From NCBI GenBank assembly GCA_964561025.1, contig CAZLNM010000059.1, positions 1 to 30,697 on the forward strand: a DNA stretch of 30,697 nt. Direction: 5' to 3'. This DNA comes from JAAZNF01 sp964561025. Lineage in GTDB: Bacteria > Myxococcota > B64-G9. Below the pieces are notes generated by a model. That model was given only the letters and a program-made list of their open reading frames with translations. It was not told the origin of the DNA and ran no database searches. Position 1 is the stretch's first letter. The number at the start of each line of letters is the position of its first letter. Of the stretch, positions 25,381 to 30,697 are shown piece after piece. Both the position numbers and the translations under genes were made by a program.

Positions 25381-26787
25381 ATGGGCGAGACCGACGACAT
25401 CCGCCGCCTGCTGGACGAAGGCCTGACCTATTATGGCCTGGGACGGGTGGACGACGCCCTGGAGGTTTGGCGCCGGGTGTTGTTGCTGGATCCGAGCAAC
25501 CAGCGCGCGCGCGAATACATCCGCTTCGTCCAGGAGAACTGGGCGCCGGGGCAGACCGAGCCGGCCAAGCCCTATCGCCCCGACAAGGGCTCGGATCCCA
25601 CGCTGGAGGTGGCGGCCTTCGCCGCTCAGACCCAGAACGCAGCGCCGGCCCAGACCAGCCCGACCCTGACGGACAGCCCGCCGGTCGTGCCGGTCCCACC
25701 TGCTGCGGCAACCCCGAAGCCGGCGTCGCCACCGGCCTGGCAGACCCAGCCCAGCTACACCCCGCCGGCCCGCCCCATCCTGAACGCCAGCCAGTGGGGA
25801 GATCTGTTCGATGTTTCCAGCAAGGCCCCGCCCGAACCGCCGGGCCCCGGCAGGATCGACCCCATCGCTCCCGCGCCGCCGCCCCCGGCAACGCCACCAG
25901 CGCCGGCGATCTTTCCCGCGCCTCCGCCCATGTCCCCGCCGATCGCTCCGACCGGGCCGGCCTTTGCCGTCATGCCGCCCCCGCCGCCTCCGGCCCCGGC
26001 CGAAGTTTCCGCGGTGGACCGCATCCTCTCCTCGACATTGCCGGCGCGGCCGGTGCCCCAGAAGCCAGAGGTCCCAGCGGGGAACTCGCCTGGAGCCGGG
26101 AGCGCCGACGACATTCCGGTGCCTCCCGCGCTCTTCCCGGCGGAGGCCCCCGCCACGCCGTTGCCGACCGCCTGGTCCATGGTTCCCAAGACCGAACCAC
26201 GCGCCCGGCTGGAGATCCCGCAACCCAAACCGCCCGCCCCACCGGCTTCGCCGGAGTTGGTGGTGAACCCGCCGCCGCCGGGGATTCCGGTGCTGCGCCC
26301 CAGCCGGCCGCCGGCGGTGGCCAGCATCCCGCCGTCCGCGCTGGATCTGGTGGCGGGCCCGGGGCCCGGTGCCGCGGTGTTGGCGCCGCCCCCGGCCGAG
26401 CCGGAGAAGAGCCTGGAGCAGTTGATCCGGGGCATCAAGGATCTTCTGGATCTCGACGACTTCACGGGCGCCCTGGAGCTCGCCGACAAGGTCCTTTTGC
26501 AGCACCCCGGCGAGGCCCGGGCGCAGAAGATGCGCGAGGAGGCCGAGCAGGGCCTGACCTCCATCCTCACCTCCAAGCTGGGGAGCCTGCAGGCCGTCCC
26601 GCGGGTCCGCATGTCGGGAGACGAGATCATCTGGCTCAACCTGGATCACCGCGCCGGCTTCGTGCTGTCCTTGGTGGACGGGAACATCTCCTACGACGAG
26701 ATCCTCTCCATCTGCGGCCTGCCGCAAATCGAGGGCCTGCGCATCCTGGCCAACCTGCTCCAGGACAAGGTCATCGAGAGCAAGTGA
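25381..26787 (+). CDS. Proline-rich TPR protein with C-terminal helical module
   Basis: 468 residues, 13 bases after the Hsp70 gene. An N-terminal TPR-like hairpin (residues about 5-45, DEGLTYYGLGRVDDALEVWRRVLLLDP) is followed by a long low-complexity region rich in Pro and Ala (about 55-335). A second TPR-like segment comes next (about 345-390, IKDLLDLDDFTGALELADKVLLQHPGEA). The last 60 residues (DHRAGFVLSLVDGNISYDEILSICGLP...ILANLLQDKVIE) match in pattern the N-terminal module of the J-domain protein of the same operon. This C-terminal module is met in many Myxococcota-type TPR and GspE-like proteins. No enzyme motif is seen. It probably recruits clients or partners for the Hsp70 system. 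Confidence 0.82.
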   Translation: MGETDDIRRLLDEGLTYYGLGRVDDALEVWRRVLLLDPSNQRAREYIRFVQENWAPGQTEPAKPYRPDKGSDPTLEVAAFAAQTQNAAPAQTSPTLTDSPPVVPVPPAAATPKPASPPAWQTQPSYTPPARPILNASQWGDLFDVSSKAPPEPPGPGRIDPIAPAPPPPATPPAPAIFPAPPPMSPPIAPTGPAFAVMPPPPPPAPAEVSAVDRILSSTLPARPVPQKPEVPAGNSPGAGSADDIPVPPALFPAEAPATPLPTAWSMVPKTEPRARLEIPQPKPPAPPASPELVVNPPPPGIPVLRPSRPPAVASIPPSALDLVAGPGPGAAVLAPPPAEPEKSLEQLIRGIKDLLDLDDFTGALELADKVLLQHPGEARAQKMREEAEQGLTSILTSKLGSLQAVPRVRMSGDEIIWLNLDHRAGFVLSLVDGNISYDEILSICGLPQIEGLRILANLLQDKVIESK

Positions 26788-26852
26788 GCGCTCGGGCGAC
26801 GGTAGAATTCGCGAGGCGGCGTTCTCCTCCTGGGTGAGGGTGCTTTATCGGG

Positions 26853-26883
26853 TTCTGATGCGTCCGGCCGCAAGGTATCAGAA
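26853..26883. terminator. Inverted repeat between convergent operons
   Basis: TTCTGAT (26853-26859) and ATCAGAA (26877-26883) form a seven-pair stem, extended by a G-T pair, around a GC-rich 17-base loop. It lies in the 99-base gap between two convergent operons. No T-run follows, so a terminator role is tentative. Confidence 0.3.
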
Positions 26884-26886
26884 GAC

Positions 26887-28023
26887 TCAGGAGAGCGGGT
26901 CCTCGACCGAGTCCTTCTTCTTCTTCTGCGCGGCGAAGGAGGCCTTCACGAAGTCCACCAGCGGGTCGAGGTAGCTCTCCAGCGGCGGGCAGCGGAGGCC
27001 CTGCGCTCCCAGGACGGACTCGGTGTTGCGGCTGGTGTAGAAGGCCAGCGTATTCAGGCAGGCGATGGCCTGGCGGTGGTCGCGGAACATCCGCTCCAGC
27101 CCGGGGAGCCGGAGCACGGTTTCGGTGAGCATGGCCGAGACCCGCAGCCGGGCCGGCTTCTTGCCCAGGCGCAGGGCGATGAGGTCGTACACCCGGCGCG
27201 CCGAGAGCGGGTGGGGATCGACCAGGTGGAAGGTCTTGCCCTCCGCCTCGGGGGACTCTGCCAGGCGCAGCATGGCCTCGACGACGTAGTCCACCGGGAC
27301 CGCGTTGAGCGGCGCCTCCATGCGTCCAGGCAGGGGGAAGGACGACAGCGGCGAGGCCGCCAACAGGATGGCCAGCGCGTATGGGCCGTCGAAGCGGCCG
27401 ATCTCGCCGGTGCGCGAGTCTCCCACCACCAGCGACGGCCGCACCACCGTGACGGGCAGGCGCGCCGCCGCCGCCTGGACCCTTTTTTCGGACTCGAACT
27501 TGGTGCGCTCGTAGGGCGTGCGGAAACTCTGGCCCACGTCGAGCTCGTCCTCGGAGATCACGCCCTGCCGATCGCCGGAGACGAAACAGGTGCTCATGTG
27601 CACGAAGCGCCGCAAATGGCGCGCGTTCTCGGCCACCTCCAGCAGGTTGGCGGTGCCCTGCACGTTGACCCGCCACATGAGCTCCTCGCTCACGCCCAGG
27701 TAGGAGACGGCCGCCAGGTGGAAGATCTCGTCCAACTCGCCGGCCAGCTCGTCGATCTCGGCCGCGGCCAGGCCGAGGTGCATGTCGGCGATGTCCCCCG
27801 CCAAAAGCTGCACCGAGCGGCCCTCCTTCGCGCCGCAGGCGGCGATGTAGCGCCGGGCGTCCTCCATGAACTTGGGCTGGACCAGCAGGAAGAGCCGTTC
27901 GGGGCGCTCCTGCAACAGACGCCGCACCAGGCGTTTGCCGATGAACCCGGGGTAGCCGGTGACCAGGATGTGGCGCCGGGAGGAGGCGGACTTCTTTCGG
28001 CTGCTCGGTCGCGGACGGGTCAT
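26887..28023 (-). CDS. NAD(P)-dependent reductase/epimerase of the extended SDR superfamily (NAD_binding_4 type)
   Basis: 378 residues from the ATG at 28023, with GGAGG six bases upstream; the ATG overlaps the coaE stop by ATGA. A basic N-terminal tail (residues 1-17) precedes the Rossmann motif VTGYPGFIGKRL (GxxGxxG). Also seen are DIADMHLGL, HLAAVSYLG, VNVQGTANLLEVAE, HMSTCFVSG (the Ser/Thr of the catalytic triad) and YERTKFESE (YxxxK). VRPSLVVGDSRTGEIGRFDGPY is typical of fatty acyl-CoA reductase and aminoadipate reductase-like SDRs. The C-terminal part carries helices but no thioester-binding domain. The substrate could be a lipid or polyketide thioester, or a sugar nucleotide. Being coupled to CoA synthesis (coaE) slightly favours a CoA-linked substrate. 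The C-terminus has a poly-Lys stretch (QKKKKDS). Confidence 0.82.
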   Translation of the reverse strand: MTRPRPSSRKKSASSRRHILVTGYPGFIGKRLVRRLLQERPERLFLLVQPKFMEDARRYIAACGAKEGRSVQLLAGDIADMHLGLAAAEIDELAGELDEIFHLAAVSYLGVSEELMWRVNVQGTANLLEVAENARHLRRFVHMSTCFVSGDRQGVISEDELDVGQSFRTPYERTKFESEKRVQAAAARLPVTVVRPSLVVGDSRTGEIGRFDGPYALAILLAASPLSSFPLPGRMEAPLNAVPVDYVVEAMLRLAESPEAEGKTFHLVDPHPLSARRVYDLIALRLGKKPARLRVSAMLTETVLRLPGLERMFRDHRQAIACLNTLAFYTSRNTESVLGAQGLRCPPLESYLDPLVDFVKASFAAQKKKKDSVEDPLS

Positions 28024-28628
28024 ACCGGACCTCCACACTCTTTTTGGATGCTGGCCAACACCGACCAAAACTGGCGCTCGGTGTCTTGCAGGGACCCGCT
28101 GTTGTCGATCCAGTGGGTCGCGCGAGCCAGCTTCTCGGCCTGGGGACGTTGGGCCTCCAGCCTGGCCCGCGCCGAGGCCGGATCCGCACCGGAGCGTTCG
28201 CACGCCCGTTGCAGGCGCAGCGCCACTGGCGCGGTCACCACGATGAGGCCGGCCAGGGGGAAGCGGGTGCGAGTGTCTCCCAGCAGCGCGCCCTCCAGGA
28301 CGCAGAAAGCCGGACGGGGGCAGGGGAGGCGCTCCAGCTCGAGACGGAAGCGGACCAGGATGGCCGGGTGCAGCAGGTCCTCCAGGCGGCGGCGCGCCGC
28401 CGCGTCGGAGAAGACCCGCACCGCCAGGGCCTGCCGATCCAGGCGCTGGCTCGAATTCTCGCAGCCGGGGAAGACCCGCAGCACCTCGCGCACCAGCGCC
28501 AGATCCCCCTCCAGCAGCTTGCGGCCGATCTCGTCGGCGTCGAAGGTCGGGATCGCACGCGCCGCGAACATCTCCCGCACGACGGATTTACCGGCCCCGA
28601 TGCCTCCGGTGAGGCCGTAGACGAGCAT
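28020..28628 (-). CDS. coaE: Dephospho-CoA kinase
   Basis: 202 residues, the standard CoaE size. It phosphorylates the 3'-hydroxyl of dephospho-CoA with ATP, the last step of CoA synthesis, in the cytoplasm. Seen: the P-loop GLTGGIGAGKS (residues 5-15), IPTFDADEIGRKLL (the Asp that binds the ribose), the HPAIL lid segment, CVLEGALLGDTRTRFPLAGLIVVTAP, and DNSGSLQDTERQF near the end (family form xxNxGxxxxL). In many bacteria the residue after GALL is F-E; here it is G-D, a small deviation. It starts 13 bases after the BamE-like gene and its stop overlaps the SDR start, so the three genes form one operon. Confidence 0.93.
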   Translation of the reverse strand: MLVYGLTGGIGAGKSVVREMFAARAIPTFDADEIGRKLLEGDLALVREVLRVFPGCENSSQRLDRQALAVRVFSDAAARRRLEDLLHPAILVRFRLELERLPCPRPAFCVLEGALLGDTRTRFPLAGLIVVTAPVALRLQRACERSGADPASARARLEAQRPQAEKLARATHWIDNSGSLQDTERQFWSVLASIQKECGGPV

Positions 28629-28640
28629 TGTCCCCCCGGG

Positions 28641-29111
28641 CTAACGGGCCTTTTCTCGCGCCGCTTTCTGCGCCGGCGCGGTGTAGGTCATGGTCGTCAC
28701 CTCGCCGGTGTCCTTGTGGAAGAACACCACCAGGCCTTCCTCGGCGTAGTCGAAGTAGGTGTGCCCTCGCGGCGTGACCCGCTCGGTGTACTTGTCGCCG
28801 TAGACCCGCAGGATGTCGGATTTTCCGAGCCGCCGCGCCGGGAACACGTCGATGCGGAACAGGATCCCGTTCTTGTCGAAGAAGAAGTCCGCCTCGCTGG
28901 CGCCCGCGATGGCTTGCTTCCCCTGGTAGCTCAGGCCGTCGGAGAGCTCGCCACCCTTGGAGAAGGAACGGTTGGCCTCGCCGAACTTGTCGATCACTTG
29001 CTGCCGGGTGGTCTTGCCGGGCACCATGCCTTTCCAGGAACGGGCGGACGAGGATCCGGGGAATGCGCCCAGGGCCAACACCAGGACCACCAGTGCGAAC
29101 GTCGTTCTCAT
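28641..29111 (-). CDS. Exported protein with duplicated BamE/SmpA-like motif
   Basis: 156 residues. The signal peptide is MRTTFALVVLVLALGAFPGSSSA; no lipobox Cys is seen, unlike true BamE. The mature part shows GMVPGKTTRQQVIDKFGEANRS, the SmpA/OmlA-type turn (GxTxxxVxxxFG). About 65 residues later comes a second similar turn, LGKSDILRVYGDKYTERVTPRGHTYFDY, each followed by a beta hairpin. The protein may thus be an internal duplication. The family binds at the cell envelope, but its role here is unknown. There is no Shine-Dalgarno, and a -10-like element lies seven bases upstream of the ATG, so it may be translated from a leaderless message. It is the first gene of the operon with coaE and the SDR. 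Confidence 0.72.
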   Translation of the reverse strand: MRTTFALVVLVLALGAFPGSSSARSWKGMVPGKTTRQQVIDKFGEANRSFSKGGELSDGLSYQGKQAIAGASEADFFFDKNGILFRIDVFPARRLGKSDILRVYGDKYTERVTPRGHTYFDYAEEGLVVFFHKDTGEVTTMTYTAPAQKAAREKAR

Positions 29112-29118
29112 CGAATAG

Positions 29119-29148
29119 ATTAGTACCGAAGGCGTGCCACGGAGTCAA
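29119..29148 (-). promoter_or_regulatory. Predicted promoter of the BamE-like-coaE-SDR operon, possibly leaderless
   Basis: On the minus strand TTGACT (complement of 29143-29148) and ACTAAT (complement of 29119-29124) are 18 bases apart. Transcription would start at about 29112, directly at the ATG (29109-29111). A ribosome binding site is absent, in keeping with a leaderless mRNA. Confidence 0.4.
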
Positions 29149-29199
29149 TGCGTTCCCCGAAAGGCGCGATCCTTGTCTCGCGGCCGCATCGCGGCTACC

Positions 29200-30222
29200 A
29201 TGATCTCGATGCGCACCTTGTCGGCGAATCTCATCCTGGTCGTCTTCGGGCTCGCGGCGCTGTCCCGGCCGGCCCGCTCGGGCGACGAAGCCCGGCCGCG
29301 CCTCGTCACCGCCCGGGGCGCGGTGGTCCTCAAAGGAGAGGAGGCGCGCCTCGCCGGGGGCCTGGTCCTCCCGGGGGAGATGTTCGTGCTCGGGCCGATG
29401 GCTCGAGGCCTGGTGGATCCTGGCGCGGTGGAGGAGGTCGCCAGCCAGGCGGGAGTTCCGCGGCCGCCGACGGGCGCTGGCGCCGCTAGTATCGGCGCCA
29501 GCGAGCGGCTGCGGGTGGTGCTGGACCCGGGCCACGGCGGCGCGGGCAAGAGCCAGCAGGGCGCCATCGGCGCGCGCGGCACCCGCGAGAAGAACATCAC
29601 CTGGCAGATGGCCACCCGCATCCGGCGCGAGCTTTCTCGGCTCCCCGGCGTCGAGGTGATCATGACCCGCAGCGGCGACGAGGACGTCAGCATGGCCCAG
29701 CGGGTGGAGCTCGCCAACCGGGTGGGCGCCGACCTGTTCGTGAGTGTCCACAGCAACGGCAACGTGGCCCGCTGGTACCGGGGCCTGGAGACGTTCTTCC
29801 ACGCCGTCTCCGCCTCCAGCGAGGAGGCCCGGCGCGTGGCCTCGGCGGAGAACGCCGTCGAGAAGGGCGCCGAGGCCACCGGTGACGTGGTGGCCTCGAT
29901 TCTCCAGGACATGCAGCGCGTCGAGGTGCTACGCGACAGCTCCCGCATGGCCTACGCGGTCCACGAGCGGCTAGTGCGCTCGCTGGGCTTTCCCGACCAC
30001 GGGGTGATGCAGGCCGACTTCTACGTGCTGCGCCTCACCCGCATGCCGGCGGTGCTGCTGGAGGTGGGGTTCATCACCAACCCCGTGGAGGAGGCCGAGA
30101 TCCGCAAGGAGGTTGTGCAGCAGAAGGTGGCGGAGGTGGTGCGCGAGGCGGTGACCGAGTTTCGCGAGCTTCTGATCCGCAAGCAATCCGGGAGTGAGGG
30201 CGCACCGGGAGAGCCGCGGTGA
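29200..30222 (+). CDS. N-acetylmuramoyl-L-alanine amidase (Amidase_3 family)
   Basis: 340 residues from the ATG at 29200; a second ATG at 29209 and an upstream GTG at 29134 are possible, and no start has a clear ribosome site. The signal peptide is MISMRTLSANLILVVFGLAALSRPARS. A linker of about 75 residues leads to the zinc amidase domain: VVLDPGHGG (H112), GTREKNITW (E130), LFVSVHSN (H184) and AVLLEVGFITN (E289). These give the His-Glu-His zinc ligands and the catalytic Glu of AmiA/B/C-like enzymes, which cut the amide between MurNAc and L-Ala during cell separation. No AMIN domain is seen; the N-terminal part may target the enzyme differently. The region between H184 and E289 is the usual place of a regulatory helix and has a helical, acidic stretch (about 205-250). 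The stop overlaps the rdgB start. Confidence 0.92.
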   Translation: MISMRTLSANLILVVFGLAALSRPARSGDEARPRLVTARGAVVLKGEEARLAGGLVLPGEMFVLGPMARGLVDPGAVEEVASQAGVPRPPTGAGAASIGASERLRVVLDPGHGGAGKSQQGAIGARGTREKNITWQMATRIRRELSRLPGVEVIMTRSGDEDVSMAQRVELANRVGADLFVSVHSNGNVARWYRGLETFFHAVSASSEEARRVASAENAVEKGAEATGDVVASILQDMQRVEVLRDSSRMAYAVHERLVRSLGFPDHGVMQADFYVLRLTRMPAVLLEVGFITNPVEEAEIRKEVVQQKVAEVVREAVTEFRELLIRKQSGSEGAPGEPR

Positions 30223-30697
30223 AGCTCTGCCTGGCCAGCCGCAACGCGGGCAAGCGCCGCGAGGCAGAGGAGATCCTGGGGCCGCTCGGCTTTGACCTGC
30301 TGACACCCGAGGAGGCGGGCGTGGGGGAGGGGGTGGAGTTCCCGGAAGAAGGCGGCACCTTCGAGGAGAACGCCGTCTCCAAGGCCCGCGCGCTGCACGC
30401 CCTGGTGGGCGGTTGGTGCCTGGCCGACGACAGCGGGCTTGCGGTGGACGCGCTCGGGGGCGCGCCCGGGGTACGCTCGGCCCGCTACGCCGGGAGCACG
30501 GATTCCGGCGAGGCGCGTGATCGGGCCAACACGCGAAAGCTCCTCGACGCGCTCTCCTCCGTTGCCGCCCCGCTCCGGACGGCGCGCTTCGTGTGCGTGG
30601 TGGCGCTGGTGGGCCCGCGCGACCAGCGCCTGCTCGCGCGCGGCGAGTGCCTGGGCGAGATCATCGACGCCCCGCGGGGACACAACGGCTTCGGCTA
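30219..30697 (+). CDS. rdgB: dITP/XTP pyrophosphatase (RdgB/HAM1), 5' part
   Basis: About 159 residues are visible from a GTG at 30219 that overlaps the amidase stop by GTGA; the gene runs past the window edge. The HAM1 family hydrolyses dITP, ITP and XTP to monophosphates, keeping deaminated purines out of DNA and RNA. Seen: MKLCLASRNAGKRREAEEIL (substrate-binding start, S/TxNxxK), EEGGTFEENAVSKARAL, LADDSGLAVDALGGAPGVRSARYAG (the acidic metal site) and an ending near IIDAPRGHNGFG, where the family has GxxGFGYDP. The catalytic end is cut off, as expected from the usual length of about 200 residues. The coupling to an amidase rather than to rph is a less common neighbourhood. Confidence 0.93.
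   Translation, partial: MKLCLASRNAGKRREAEEILGPLGFDLLTPEEAGVGEGVEFPEEGGTFEENAVSKARALHALVGGWCLADDSGLAVDALGGAPGVRSARYAGSTDSGEARDRANTRKLLDALSSVAAPLRTARFVCVVALVGPRDQRLLARGECLGEIIDAPRGHNGFG

Overview
The window is about 30.7 kb of GC-rich, densely packed bacterial chromosome. It contains 27 protein genes, two of them cut by the window edges. No rRNA, tRNA, CRISPR array, insertion sequence or prophage gene is visible. The organism looks like a Gram-negative deltaproteobacterium in the wide sense, probably Myxococcota or a relative. The basis is cysteine-rich lipoproteins with MopE-type 'CDGxDNDCDG' motifs, Hsp70 and J-domain proteins tied to TPR and proline-rich proteins, an NrfHA-type nitrite reductase, an FAD glycerol-3-phosphate dehydrogenase and outer-membrane biogenesis signals. 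The phylum is inferred from gene style only.

Layout. 1-3131 (+): the end of a molybdenum hydroxylase (xanthine dehydrogenase family) large subunit, then glpD. 3100-5462 (-): a PDZ lipoprotein translationally coupled to a protein resembling the RelA/SpoT synthetase domain. 5534-7216 (+): a divergent lytic transglycosylase. 7207-7713 (-): a small beta-barrel-like protein. 7805-9223 (+): a DsbD-like thiol:disulfide transporter without the usual N-terminal domain. 9454-11772 (-): a large Cys-rich lipoprotein-like protein. 11870-12376 (+): a GNAT acetyltransferase. 12339-13775 (-): a PP-loop protein resembling MurL. 13898-14344 (+): a DUF2141 protein.

14368-19238 is the most coherent unit. A DUF1858/DUF438/hemerythrin/PAS protein (-) is divergent from a five-gene operon (+): tetR, cupin, ygbA-like, nrfH, nrfA. 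A perfect 18-bp AT-rich inverted repeat (15891-15908) lies between them. It sits exactly in the spacer of the leftward promoter and at the predicted start of the rightward transcript. I read this as a nitrosative-stress and nitrite-ammonification regulon controlled by a local TetR repressor rather than NsrR or NrfR. NrfA carries CxxCH, not CxxCK, at its first (active-site) haem.

19355-22074 (+): a second MopE-type lipoprotein with a beta-propeller, overlapping a lipoprotein form of protein-L-isoaspartate methyltransferase. 22190-26787 (+): a specialised chaperone operon (J-domain/TPR protein, Hsp70, proline-rich TPR protein) behind a good sigma70 promoter; the first and third proteins share a small helical module. 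26887-29111 (-): a BamE-like secreted protein, coaE and an SDR-type reductase. 29200-30697 (+): an N-acetylmuramoyl-L-alanine amidase and the start of rdgB.

Gene spacing is tight: several start/stop overlaps within operons and three tail-to-tail coding overlaps. No gene-free stretch exceeds 300 bases. The longest is 9224-9453, described as its own entry.
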